A DNA stretch of 64,000 nucleotides, taken from contig NZ_AP024702.1 of assembly GCF_037076345.1 (NCBI RefSeq), forward strand, positions 5,332,001 through 5,396,000. The letters run 5' to 3'. Below the pieces are notes generated by a model, which worked only from the letters and a program-made list of their open reading frames with translations, did not search any database and was not told the origin of the DNA. The position numbers were made by a program, and so were the translations under genes. Origin of the DNA: Haloferula helveola. Its GTDB lineage: Bacteria; Verrucomicrobiota; Verrucomicrobiia; Verrucomicrobiales; Akkermansiaceae. How positions within the stretch are numbered: the first letter of the stretch is position 1; every line of letters begins with the position of its first letter. Shown one piece after another: positions 1 to 8,663 of the stretch.

Positions 1-31
1 GACTATCCAACCCTCGCCTCGGAACAAGACA

Positions 32-2728
32 TCATCCGAGGGATGCTACCATCTCCTCAAGCTGGGAGAGCTTGCCTTTCCACTCCTCGAGCCGGGCCCG
101 CTCCTGGTCCACGACCTCGGCAGGAGCCCGCTCGACGAAGCTGGCATTGCCGAGCTTGCCTTCGGATTTCCTCACCTCGATCCGGATCTTCTCGATCTCT
201 TTCCCGAGGCGGATTTTCTCGGCCTCGACATCGATCAACCCCTCGAGAGGCAGTGCCACCTCACCGATATCGGTAAGTGCCGCCGGCGTTCCCTTCGGTG
301 CTTCATAAGATGCATCGATCGCGATCTCACCGGCTCCCGAGAGCAGCGCGAGCACACCTTTCTCCCCTTCCAACCAGTTGGGCGCACCCTTCACCACGAA
401 CTTCACGTCCCGGCGCGTGGCGACGTTGTACTCCGCCTTGAGGTTCCGCAGGCGACCCGCCGACTCGTAAATCGCGGCCGCCTTGGCCTGCTCGGCCTCG
501 ACTGCCGAACGATCGGCCCCGGCAAGCAAGCCGTCGGCGGCGAGTTCCTTCTCCATGACGAACTCGCCATCGCCGGTAAAGCCCATCCGTTGCGACAGCT
601 CCTCGGTCACATGCGGCATGTACGGGTGGAGCAGTTGCAGGTAACGCGAGATCACCGCATCGAATACCGCGAGAGTCTTGTCGCGGGCATCCGCGGACGC
701 GTCCTCACGCAGATCCCCCTTCACCGCCTCGAGGAAGCGGTCGCAGAAATCACTCCAGAGGAACTCGTAAAGCCGCTGCGCGATTTCACCGAAGCGGTAG
801 TCGGCATAGAGACGATCGAGGTCCGAAGCCAGCGCGTCGAGTTTCGCGATGATATCGACGTGATACGGCGGCAGCTCGCCGAGGGAGGCGGGGCCAACCG
901 CATACGACGCCGATCCTTCCGCCATCTGGCGGAAACGGCAGGCATTGTAGAGCTTGTTGGCGAAGTTCCGGCCCTCCTCGATCTGTGATTCATCGAATCG
1001 GATGTCAGTGCCGACAGGAGCGATCCTCGTGAGTCCGAACCGCAAACCGTCCGCGCCATACTTCTCCATCAGGTCGATCGGGTCGGGCGAGTTACCGAGC
1101 GACTTGCTCATCTTCCGCCCCTTCATGTCTCGGATCAGACCGGTGAAGTAGACATTGCGGAACGGCAATTCACCTTCGAAGCGGTACCCCGCCATGATCA
1201 TGCGGGCGACCCAGAAGAACAGGATGTCGGGCCCCGTCACGAGATCGCTCGTCGGATAGAATTTCTTCAGTTCGTCGGTCCGCTCTCCAACCCCGGCCAT
1301 CGTCGCGAACGGCCACAGCCAAGAACTGAACCACGTGTCCATCACGTCCTCGTCGCGGACCCACTCATCCGCATCGGCCGGCTCCTCCACCCCCACGTGG
1401 ATGTCGCCTTTGTCGAAGTCCGCCATGTCGAGCGACTCCGCTCCCTTCAGCGCCTCAAGCTTCTCCTTGCGATACCACACCGGAATCTGGTGACCCCACC
1501 ACAGCTGCCGGCTGATGCACCAATCCTGCAGATTCTCCATCCAGTGCGCATACGTCTTGCGCCAGCGATCCGGACGGAAGGCGATCTCACCACTCTCCAC
1601 CGCCTTCGCCGCCTCATCCACGCACGGATACCGAAGGAACCACTGCATCGAAATCCTCGGCTCCACCGGGACATCGGCCCGCTCGGAGAACCCGACGTTG
1701 TTCTCATACTCCTCGACTTCGACCAGCAGGCCCATCTCCTCCAGCTTTGCCGCTGCAAGCTTGCGGGCCTTGAAGCGATCCAACCCGTCGAGATCCGGAC
1801 AGTCCGGACAGTTGATCGTCCCGTCCGGATGCAGCACGTCGATGATCTCGAGGTTGTGCTTGAGACCGATTTCGAAGTCCGCCTTGTCGTGGGCCGGGGT
1901 GATCTTGAGGGCACCGGTTCCGAACTCGATGTCGACATGCTCGTCGGCGACGATCGGAATCTCCGCGGCCGGAAACGGACGCCGCACCATCTTCCCGATA
2001 TTCGCGGCGTGGCGGGGGTCCTTGGGATTCACGGCCACCGCCACGTCCCCCATCAGGGTTTCCGGACGGGTCGTCGAGATCTCCAGATACTCGCCAGGTG
2101 AATCGACCAGTTCGTAGCGCATCCGATACAGCTTCGAGCGCTGCGGCTTCATGATCACCTCCTCGTCGGAAAGTGCCGTCAGTGAAACCGGACACCAGTT
2201 CACCATCCGCTTGCCGCGGTAGATCAGGCCCTCCTTGAAGAGCTCGACGAACACATGACTGACCCACTTGGTGTAAGCTTCGTCCATGGTGAAGCGCTCG
2301 CGCGACCAATCACACGAGCAGCCGAGACGCTTGAGCTGCTTGATGATGATGTCGCCGTGGCGATCCTTGAAATCCCACACTCGCTCGAGAAAAGCGTCCC
2401 GACCGAGATCGCGGCGGCTCTTGCCTTCCGCTTCTCGGAGCTCGCGCTCGACCTTGGCCTGGGTGGCGATCCCGGCATGGTCCGTGCCGGGCAGCCACAA
2501 CACCTCATGCCCGGTCTGACGGGCGCGTCGGGCGAGGATGTCCTGCAGCGAGTTGTTCAGTACGTGGCCGAGGTGAAGAATCCCCGTTACGTTAGGCGGA
2601 GGAATGACGATCGAGTAGGCCGGCTTTTCGGATCTCGGATCCGCCTCGAAGCACTTTCCCTCCAGCCAAGCGGCATACCACTTCTCCTCCACCGCTTGCG
2701 GCTCATACGCTTTCGCCAATTCGGACAT
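32..2728 (-). CDS. valS: Valine--tRNA ligase
   Basis: Cytoplasmic class I aminoacyl-tRNA synthetase that charges tRNA-Val. The 898-residue product has the HIGH-type motif HLGH at residues 52-55, the KMSKS motif at 539-543, the editing domain between them, and the C-terminal ValS arm, a lysine/glutamate-rich coiled coil over roughly the last 65 residues. The open frame extends 61 codons further upstream, but that stretch has no synthetase-like sequence; the start at MSELAKAYEP is where family similarity begins. Length is typical. It lies downstream of rho on the same strand, separated by 352 bases that include a hairpin, so it probably has its own promoter. Function is secure; the exact start is the only doubt. 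Confidence 0.96.
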   Translation of the reverse strand: MSELAKAYEPQAVEEKWYAAWLEGKCFEADPRSEKPAYSIVIPPPNVTGILHLGHVLNNSLQDILARRARQTGHEVLWLPGTDHAGIATQAKVERELREAEGKSRRDLGRDAFLERVWDFKDRHGDIIIKQLKRLGCSCDWSRERFTMDEAYTKWVSHVFVELFKEGLIYRGKRMVNWCPVSLTALSDEEVIMKPQRSKLYRMRYELVDSPGEYLEISTTRPETLMGDVAVAVNPKDPRHAANIGKMVRRPFPAAEIPIVADEHVDIEFGTGALKITPAHDKADFEIGLKHNLEIIDVLHPDGTINCPDCPDLDGLDRFKARKLAAAKLEEMGLLVEVEEYENNVGFSERADVPVEPRISMQWFLRYPCVDEAAKAVESGEIAFRPDRWRKTYAHWMENLQDWCISRQLWWGHQIPVWYRKEKLEALKGAESLDMADFDKGDIHVGVEEPADADEWVRDEDVMDTWFSSWLWPFATMAGVGERTDELKKFYPTSDLVTGPDILFFWVARMIMAGYRFEGELPFRNVYFTGLIRDMKGRKMSKSLGNSPDPIDLMEKYGADGLRFGLTRIAPVGTDIRFDESQIEEGRNFANKLYNACRFRQMAEGSASYAVGPASLGELPPYHVDIIAKLDALASDLDRLYADYRFGEIAQRLYEFLWSDFCDRFLEAVKGDLREDASADARDKTLAVFDAVISRYLQLLHPYMPHVTEELSQRMGFTGDGEFVMEKELAADGLLAGADRSAVEAEQAKAAAIYESAGRLRNLKAEYNVATRRDVKFVVKGAPNWLEGEKGVLALLSGAGEIAIDASYEAPKGTPAALTDIGEVALPLEGLIDVEAEKIRLGKEIEKIRIEVRKSEGKLGNASFVERAPAEVVDQERARLEEWKGKLSQLEEMVASLG

Positions 2729-3080
2729 TGCGGCGGAGGGATGCCAGAGCCCCCCGGTTTTGTAAAGAAGGGCGAAGCGGGGATCCACGCCGCATCGGAA
2801 GCCATGCCCTGAATGCGACGGAGGCCCGGCCTCCACTCCCCAGGAAAAAACCCAAAAACCTGAGGAGCAATCGACCGAGCCTCCTACCTTAGGGTTGATG
2901 CCCCTCGGCAAAACTCGCGATCCCGTTTTTCTGTCAGGATCTACATCTGACTAAACGCCGCAGAGGGGCGTTTGTTTCAGTCAAACTTTCGTCGACTACG
3001 ATTTTTTACGCAGAGCGGCCCCGAGGGTTCGACAAGCGAGATCGGTTTCACAACATTTGCAAACTCCGGATATTTAAGTG
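2729..3080. other. 352-base intergenic region between rho and valS
   Basis: No convincing gene is visible here. It holds the terminator-like hairpin at 2953-2973 and, nearer valS, a 7-base inverted repeat (GGAGGCC-C-GGCCTCC, 2820-2834) inside what should be the valS leader. I looked for a T-box leader (specifier loop plus the conserved T-box bulge) and did not recognise one. A valS promoter is expected here but I could not pick a convincing -10/-35 pair. Confidence 0.6.
2953..2973. terminator. Hairpin, possible bidirectional terminator after rho
   Basis: AAACGCC (2953-2959) pairs perfectly with GGCGTTT (2967-2973) around a 7-base loop. Flanking GACT/AGTC-type sequence can extend the stem. 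The A and T runs are part of the stem, so either strand could read it as a weak intrinsic terminator. It lies about 110 bases beyond the rho stop codon and upstream of valS. No long U tract follows. Confidence 0.45.
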
Positions 3081-4811
3081 CTATCCCTTGATTTCCAACA
3101 GCATCTGAGGATTATTCGGGAACTTCTTAAGGAAGAACAGCAGACGTTCCATTGCCTCCAGCGGCCGGTGGCCGGAAAGCCCTCGCCGGATCATGTGGAT
3201 CTTATGCAGCGTATGTTCCGGGAGCAGAAGTTCTTCGCGGCGGGTGCCGGATTTGAAGATATCGACAGCCGGATAGACGTAGTTCTCGGCGATTTTCCGA
3301 TCGAGCACGAGCTCCATGTTCCCGGTTCCCTTGAACTCTTGGAAAATCGCATCGTCCGCGCGGCTGTTGGTCTGGATCAGGGCCGTCGCCAGAATCGTCA
3401 GCGACCCGGCCTCGCGGGTGTTGCGGGCCGCGGCGAAGAGCCTGCGAGGCGTCTCGAGCGCGCCGACCATAATCCCACCAGAGCCGATTCCCCGCCCCTT
3501 CTTCCGTTTGCCTCCGCCACCGCCACCGCCACCATTGTAGGCGCGTGCGAGACGGGTGATCGAGTCCATCAGGAGGAACACATGCCTGCCGGCCTCGACC
3601 AAGCGCTTTGCCCTTTCGATCGCGATCTCGGCAATGCGAGTGTGGTTGCGGAGGTGCTCATCATTCGAGCTGGCATAGATTTCCACGCCCGGCAGAGCCC
3701 GCCGGAACTCGGTGACTTCCTCGGGGCGCTCGTCGACCAACAGCACCATCAGGTGAAGGCTTTCATCGTGAAGCTCCTGCACGGCCTCCGCCATGTGGAG
3801 CAACAGCGTCGTCTTGCCCGATCGAGGGGGTGACACGATCAGACCGCGCTGACCGCGTCCGACAGGCGACATCAAATCGATCACCCGGGTCGTGTATCGC
3901 TCCGGAGTGGTCTCGAACGAAATCCGCTTTGAAGGATTGACCGCCTTGAGCTCTTCAAACGCAGGGAGACGCTTGGCCTCTTCGGGCGGCATGTCGTTGA
4001 TCTCGGTGATCTCGACCATCTGCGGTCCCCGAGGACCCTGTTGACTGAGGCCCTTGATCCAAACGCCGACACGCAGGCCGTGCTTCCTGACGAGATCGGG
4101 AGAGACAAAAACGTCGTCCCGCGCCTGCTCGAAATTCTTGTCCGGTTTTCTCAGGAATCCGAAGCCCTTTGGCGCGAGTTCGAGCAAGCCGTCGACTTCC
4201 ACCTTGGGCCCTTCAAGGACCGCAGGGCGTTGTTCGTTCTCGTCGCGACCTCCATCGCCAGACTCGTTTCCACCCTGATTGCCGCGGTCCCGCCGCCGAC
4301 GACGCCGACGCCGGCGTTTCTCACTGCGGCTATCCGATCGGCCGGACTCCTGGGAGTCATCCCGGCGCGCGGCCGGCTCACCCGATCGATTGTCGTCCTG
4401 CGTTTCCGACCGTCGGACCGGGCCACCGCCCGGCACCCGGCCGAACTTGACCTCACGGTCGCCGTCGGTTTTGTCGACGGATGGCGAAGCACTTTCCTTT
4501 CCTTCGCTCCGTGGAGCTTCGGTTTTCGGTTCGGGGCGAGGAGCAGGAGCAGCTTCGGCGGGCTTTGCCTCGCCAGACACTTCCTTCTTCGGCGCATCAA
4601 GAGCCAGCTCTCCCTGGGCCGACTCGACCTTCTTCGGCGCCCGCTTGGCGGCCTTCTTCGCAGCCGTCTTTTTCGCAGCCTTCTTGGCCATCTTTTTAAC
4701 GGCCTTCTTCGCAGCCTTCTTGGCTGTCTTCCGCGCAGCGGTCTTGGCGGCCTTCTTCTTCGGCGCGCTCGAAGCGTCACGATCGGCCTCTCGGGTGCTC
4801 TCTTCGCTCAT
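3081..4811 (-). CDS. rho: Transcription termination factor Rho with long basic N-terminal extension
   Basis: Hexameric RNA-dependent ATPase helicase that ends transcription. The 576 residues divide into a Lys/Ala-rich region (18-61), an acidic/proline region and an Arg-rich block, then the cold-shock-like RNA-binding domain (begins GLLELAPKGFGFLR) and the RecA-like ATPase. The Walker A motif SPPRSGKT has its lysine at 333, followed by the typical LLVDERPEEVTEFRR. E. coli Rho has 419 residues, so about 150 residues are extra at the front. Between the ATPase motifs, YN is followed by eight glycines (427-434) and a basic stretch, replacing the usual sequence there. N-terminal extensions of Rho are known in several phyla. 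The identity is secure. Confidence 0.96.
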   Translation of the reverse strand: MSEESTREADRDASSAPKKKAAKTAARKTAKKAAKKAVKKMAKKAAKKTAAKKAAKRAPKKVESAQGELALDAPKKEVSGEAKPAEAAPAPRPEPKTEAPRSEGKESASPSVDKTDGDREVKFGRVPGGGPVRRSETQDDNRSGEPAARRDDSQESGRSDSRSEKRRRRRRRRRDRGNQGGNESGDGGRDENEQRPAVLEGPKVEVDGLLELAPKGFGFLRKPDKNFEQARDDVFVSPDLVRKHGLRVGVWIKGLSQQGPRGPQMVEITEINDMPPEEAKRLPAFEELKAVNPSKRISFETTPERYTTRVIDLMSPVGRGQRGLIVSPPRSGKTTLLLHMAEAVQELHDESLHLMVLLVDERPEEVTEFRRALPGVEIYASSNDEHLRNHTRIAEIAIERAKRLVEAGRHVFLLMDSITRLARAYNGGGGGGGGKRKKGRGIGSGGIMVGALETPRRLFAAARNTREAGSLTILATALIQTNSRADDAIFQEFKGTGNMELVLDRKIAENYVYPAVDIFKSGTRREELLLPEHTLHKIHMIRRGLSGHRPLEAMERLLFFLKKFPNNPQMLLEIKG

Positions 4812-4843
4812 GAAATCGGTTTCGGGGGTGAGATCGGTTGGTG

Positions 4844-5596
4844 TCAGGCATCAAGCGTCGCGAGCACATCATCGCTGACCTCGAAATTGGTGAACACATT
4901 CATGGTGTCGGGATGCTCATCGAGCTTCTCGTACAGCTTCAGGACCTGCTTGGCCTGCTCCAGATCGTCGATCACGGTGGGATTCTGCGGAATAGAAACG
5001 AGTTTCTCGGAAGCCGGCTCATGGCCGCTCTCACGAAGCGCGCTGGAGACTGCGTAGAGTTCCGTCGGAGCCGTCAGCAGGATGTGACCTTCCTCATCGC
5101 TGCGTACGTCATCGGCGCCTGCCAAAATCGCGGCCTCCATCACTTCGTCCTCACCCAGCGCTTCGGCCGGCAGCGTGATCTCACCCTTCCGGTCGAACTG
5201 GTAGGCGACGCTTCCGGGTGTCGCGACGCTCCCCCCACCTTTCGTGAAGATCGAGCGGATGTCCGCAGCCGTCCGATTCAGGTTGTCGGTCGCCGCCTCA
5301 ATCAGGAAAGCGATTCCCTGGGGTCCGTAACCCTCGTAGCTCACCTCTTGGATGGCTTCACCTCCGAGTTCTCCGGTGCCCTTCTTGATTGCGCGCTCGA
5401 TGTTGTCCTTCGGCATCGAGACGGCCTTGGCGCCGTCGATCGCCGCGCGCAGCCGGGGATTCATCGTCGGGTCACCGCCACCATCGCGGGCCGCGATGGC
5501 GATTTCATGGGCACACTTGCTGAACACCTTGCCACGGATCACGTCGACCCGTGCCTTGATATGCTTAACTTTTGACCACTTGTTGTGACCTGCCAT
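4844..5596 (-). CDS. YebC/PmpR-family protein (YebC_I type)
   Basis: The 250-residue protein starts MAGHNKWSKVKHIKARVDVIRGK, the canonical opening of the YebC family, with the conserved GGGDPTMNPRLRAAIDGAK and YEGYGPQGIAFLIEAATDNLNRTAADIRSIF-type blocks further on. The family was long annotated as a transcriptional regulator; recent work on several members links it to relieving ribosome stalling, and mitochondrial TACO1 is a homologue. The open frame runs 34 codons further upstream but the family start is clear. It sits 33 bases from rho on the same strand. A second, diverged family member lies at 34084-34794. Function in this organism is inferred from family only. Confidence 0.93.
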   Translation of the reverse strand: MAGHNKWSKVKHIKARVDVIRGKVFSKCAHEIAIAARDGGGDPTMNPRLRAAIDGAKAVSMPKDNIERAIKKGTGELGGEAIQEVSYEGYGPQGIAFLIEAATDNLNRTAADIRSIFTKGGGSVATPGSVAYQFDRKGEITLPAEALGEDEVMEAAILAGADDVRSDEEGHILLTAPTELYAVSSALRESGHEPASEKLVSIPQNPTVIDDLEQAKQVLKLYEKLDEHPDTMNVFTNFEVSDDVLATLDA

Positions 5597-5621
5597 GAAC
5601 GAATGGTGGAATCCCTCTGAT

Positions 5622-5647
5622 GGAATGGCTCCGCCTCGGAGTATTCC
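5622..5647 (-). other. Hairpin in the presumed yebC leader
   Basis: GGAAT-gg-CTCCG (5622-5633), a 3-base loop, then CGGAG-t-ATTCC (5637-5647) form a 10-pair stem with one small internal loop, 26 bases upstream of the yebC start codon. It has no U tract after it on the minus strand, so it is more likely a leader structure than a terminator. Confidence 0.45.
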
Positions 5648-5780
5648 CACAAAGGAGATGGAACGATGGAGAGGTTCCGGTCGGGCTGAACCCCGCAATC
5701 ATTGCCCCAAAAACCTTGGGCGGGAGCGGGAACCCGGACCGTGACAACCTGCCGAATCACAGGTGCCGCCTCAATCGGAC

Positions 5781-5815
5781 TGCCAAAACGATGCCCGGAC
5801 CGGAACGGTTTGGCA
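5781..5815 (-). terminator. Inverted repeat downstream of trpS
   Basis: TGCCAAA (5781-5787) and TTTGGCA (5809-5815) are exact inverted repeats flanking a GC-rich segment, about 40 bases past the trpS stop codon. There is no U tract, so termination here is only a possibility. Confidence 0.3.
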
Positions 5816-5855
5816 AAGGAAATCTTCCGCCGCCAATGCCCGGAATTTCAGGGCG

Positions 5856-6821
5856 TCAGGCGAGACCAACGGCCTTCCTTACCCGGTCCATCACGAGGCT
5901 GGCCGCATTTCGCGCCTTTTCCGCACCCGCAGCGAGGACCGAGTCGACGTAGCCCGGATCGGCCAGCAACTCGGTGCGCCGGCGTCGCATCGGTTCGAAG
6001 TAGTCCCAGTAAGCCTCTGCAAGACGCTTTTTGAAGTCGCCGTAGCCACATCCTCCGTTGCGGTGGTCCTCCTCCATTCTCCGGTAGGCCTCGTCGTCGG
6101 CAAACAGACGGAACAACGGCAGGATCAGCGAGCCGTCGACCGGCTTCGGGTCCTCGACAGGAGTCGAGTCAGTCACGATCCGCATGATCAGCTTTTTCGA
6201 CGGCTTTTCATCGCCGAACAACGGCAGGGTGTTGCCGTAGCTCTTGCTCATCTTCTGACCATCGAGTCCCGGCACGACAGCGACTCCCTCGCGAATCATG
6301 GGTTCGGGAACGACGAGAGTTCCTTCGCCGTATGCCTCGTTGACCTTACCCGCGAGGTCGCGCGTCATCTCGAGGTGCTGCTTCTGGTCCTTGCCGACCG
6401 GGACCAGGTTCGAGTCGTAGAGCAAAATGTCCGCGGCCATCAGCACCGGGTAGGCGAACAGGCCGTGGTTCGGAGAAATGCCCTTGGCGGTCTTGTCCTT
6501 GTACGAGTGCGCCTTCTCGAGCATGCTGACCGGACACACCGTCGAAAGGATCCATGCGAGCTCGTTGACTTCCGGCACGTCGGATTGGCGGAAGAACACA
6601 GCCCTCTCCGGATCGAGGCCGCAGGCCAGGAAATCGACCGCGAGTTCACGGGTGAACTCCCGGAGCTCGTCCGGATTCCTCACCGTCGTCATCGCGTGGT
6701 AGTTGGCGATGAAGTAGAATGCCTCCCCCTTCTCCTGGAGGTTCACCGCCGGCTCCATCGCGCCGAAATAGTTGCCGACGTGGAGTTTGCCGCTCGGTTG
6801 GAGGCCGGTCAGGATTCGCAT
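5856..6821 (-). CDS. trpS: Tryptophan--tRNA ligase
   Basis: Class I synthetase that charges tRNA-Trp in the cytoplasm. The 321-residue protein begins MRILTGLQPSGKLHVGNYFG, which includes the HIGH-equivalent HVGN, and carries KMSKS at 190-194 (GLDGQKMSKSYGNTL). Length and order match bacterial TrpS. The open frame extends 16 codons upstream into the divergent intergenic region, but family similarity starts at MRILTG. It is divergent from the peroxiredoxin-like gene at 6932 with 110 bases between, so the two promoters share that space. Identity is secure. Confidence 0.96.
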   Translation of the reverse strand: MRILTGLQPSGKLHVGNYFGAMEPAVNLQEKGEAFYFIANYHAMTTVRNPDELREFTRELAVDFLACGLDPERAVFFRQSDVPEVNELAWILSTVCPVSMLEKAHSYKDKTAKGISPNHGLFAYPVLMAADILLYDSNLVPVGKDQKQHLEMTRDLAGKVNEAYGEGTLVVPEPMIREGVAVVPGLDGQKMSKSYGNTLPLFGDEKPSKKLIMRIVTDSTPVEDPKPVDGSLILPLFRLFADDEAYRRMEEDHRNGGCGYGDFKKRLAEAYWDYFEPMRRRRTELLADPGYVDSVLAAGAEKARNAASLVMDRVRKAVGLA

Positions 6822-6931
6822 GCGGCGGACGATGGAAACTCGGGACGTGGCGGTCAAGACCGGCTCCAAGCGATCTGGAGCACGTTCGGCATCCCCGCTT
6901 GCGGCGGGAGAGAGTCGGACTAACCTCGCCC

Positions 6932-7912
6932 ATGGTCATCGAGTGCAGAAACGGCGCGTGTTCGACGCCCCGTTGGATGCCCCGCGTGCTGATTGCCGCG
7001 GGCGTCTTTCATCTGCTGTTCGGTGTCTGGGCCAACTTCTGGCCGAATCTTTACTTCGACTGGATCGGCTGCGACCGTCCCAACCACCCGATGCTCTGGC
7101 GGGGTGTCGGACTCCTGTCGGCCGCATTCGGCTGCGGATTCCTTATCGCCTCGCGGTCGCCCGTCCGCCACTGGCCGCTCGTGCTGATGGGGTTCCTCAA
7201 ATTCAACTTCGTCATCATCAGCTTCATCACGATCCGGATCGATGGTCCCCTTCCCTATCAAATCCTCGGGCTGGTGGTGATCGACGACCTCCTCTGGTGG
7301 TTCCCTTTCGCCGCCATGCTGTGGGCAGCGGCGGAAGCGCACGCCGGACGACCACCGTCCGGCGACCCTCCGCTCACGCTCGAGGAAGCAGGCCAGCAGT
7401 ATCACCTGTCGACCGGCGTCACGCTCGGTGCCGCCGCCAAGGACCAGGTGCTTGTCCTTGTGTTCCTCCGGCACTTCGGCTGCACCTTCACACGCAAGAT
7501 TCTCAGAGAACTTGAGGACCTGAAACGGGAGGCGGACCGACACGGCGCGCGACTCGTCCTCGTTCACATGCTGTCACCCGGCGGTGAGAAGCAGTATCTT
7601 GATGGAAAGGGCAACATCGCGCGAATCGCGGACCCGATGTGCGAACTCTACCGTGCCTTTGACCTCGGAAAGGGTGGCTTCCTCGAGCTCTTCGGTCCGC
7701 GGGTGTGGCTGCCCCTGATCATTGCCCTGTTCCGGGGATGCGGGATCGGCCATGTCGCCGGCGACGGCCTCCAACTTCCGGGCGCGTTCCTTTTTCACGA
7801 CAATGATATCCTCGCGGCGCAGCGGGCAAAGACCCAGGCCGACCTCCCTGACCTTCCCGCCCTGTTCGAAGGGTTGCCAGAGCCGGAGAACACTGAAAGC
7901 GTCCCGGCATGA
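6932..7912 (+). CDS. Membrane protein with C-terminal AhpC/TSA-like (peroxiredoxin-like) domain
   Basis: The first ~130 residues contain about four hydrophobic segments (VLIAAGVFHLLFGVWANF, LWRGVGLLSAAFGCGFLIA, LVLMGFLKFNFVIISFI, LLWWFPFAAMLWAAA). The remaining ~190 residues resemble the AhpC/TSA-like antioxidant domain: VLVFLRHFGCTFTRKILREL fits the family signature, but the usual second cysteine of the CxxC is threonine here, so only one putative redox cysteine remains. The start at MVIECRNG was chosen because it precedes the first membrane segment; MPRVLIAAG (6977) is an alternative. The last codons overlap the next gene by 4 bases, indicating translational coupling. Substrate unknown; a thiol-redox role at the membrane is inference. 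Confidence 0.7.
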   Translation: MVIECRNGACSTPRWMPRVLIAAGVFHLLFGVWANFWPNLYFDWIGCDRPNHPMLWRGVGLLSAAFGCGFLIASRSPVRHWPLVLMGFLKFNFVIISFITIRIDGPLPYQILGLVVIDDLLWWFPFAAMLWAAAEAHAGRPPSGDPPLTLEEAGQQYHLSTGVTLGAAAKDQVLVLVFLRHFGCTFTRKILRELEDLKREADRHGARLVLVHMLSPGGEKQYLDGKGNIARIADPMCELYRAFDLGKGGFLELFGPRVWLPLIIALFRGCGIGHVAGDGLQLPGAFLFHDNDILAAQRAKTQADLPDLPALFEGLPEPENTESVPA

Positions 7913-8616
7913 GCAGCCCACTTGAAGGACGCACCCTGCTTCTGACCGGGGCATCAAGCGGCATCGGACGTGTGACGGCCTCGATGGCGATGGCACGTGG
8001 CGCGACGGTGCTTGGCGTGACGCGCAGACCTTCGTCACTTCCATCGGGTGTCCGGCCGATTGAGGCCGACCTGACCCGGCGCGAAGACATCCTTGAAATC
8101 TTCCAGAAGGTCGACCGGATCGATGCTCTGGTGAATTGCGCCGGCATGGCCTACCTGTCGCGCATCATCGATGGCAATCCGGCCGACTGGGAGGAGATGT
8201 GGCGGGTCAACGTGTTCGCTCTCACGCTCTGCTCCCAACTCGCCCTCCGCCATTTCCCCAAGACCGGAGGACGGATCGTAAACGTGTCCTCAATGAGCGG
8301 TCACCGGGTGCCGCCGACCGGTGGGTTCTACGCACCCACCAAGTTCGCCGTGCGGGCGATCACCGACTCCATGCGTCTTGAAATCAAGGCGGCCGGGCTT
8401 CCGGTCCAGGTGGGCTGTGTCTCGCCGGGGTTCGTCGACACGCCACTGCTGGAGCACTACTTCCGTGGCCGGGAGGATTCCCTGCAGAAGACCCGGCAGG
8501 CCATGACCATGCTGGAACCCGAGGACGTGGCCCGCTGCATCATCACGATGCTCGAAACCCCGGCACACGTGGAAATCGGCGATATCCTGCTCCGCTCCTC
8601 GGACCAAAAGGTCTGA
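7909..8616 (+). CDS. SDR-family NAD(P)-dependent oxidoreductase
   Basis: Classical short-chain dehydrogenase of 235 residues. The cofactor motif TGASSGIG is at 13-20, and the catalytic YxxxK is Y141-K145 (FYAPTKFAV) with the preceding VNVSSMSG block. ATGA overlap with the upstream peroxiredoxin-like gene suggests a two-gene unit. Substrate cannot be read from sequence; the proline- and arginine-rich region after strand 2 (RRPSSLPSGVRPIEADL) is ordinary for NADP-preferring SDRs. Family assignment is firm, specific activity unknown. Confidence 0.9.
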   Translation: MSSPLEGRTLLLTGASSGIGRVTASMAMARGATVLGVTRRPSSLPSGVRPIEADLTRREDILEIFQKVDRIDALVNCAGMAYLSRIIDGNPADWEEMWRVNVFALTLCSQLALRHFPKTGGRIVNVSSMSGHRVPPTGGFYAPTKFAVRAITDSMRLEIKAAGLPVQVGCVSPGFVDTPLLEHYFRGREDSLQKTRQAMTMLEPEDVARCIITMLETPAHVEIGDILLRSSDQKV

Positions 8617-8663
8617 GCCGTGGTTGACAATCCGGTGCCGCCGCGCCGCAATCCTTCCAAGGC

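Noticed and set aside
1397-2101. 234-codon plus-strand frame opposite valS
   Set aside because: Antisense shadow of a well-conserved gene in GC-rich DNA; composition is Arg/His-rich and unlike a protein family.
2729-2950. T-box leader before valS
   Set aside because: I could not find a specifier loop or a conserved T-box bulge.
4620-4760. Repetitive (AAG/GCC)-rich DNA as a possible CRISPR or satellite
   Set aside because: It encodes the Lys/Ala-rich start of Rho; there are no spacers or exact repeats of CRISPR length.
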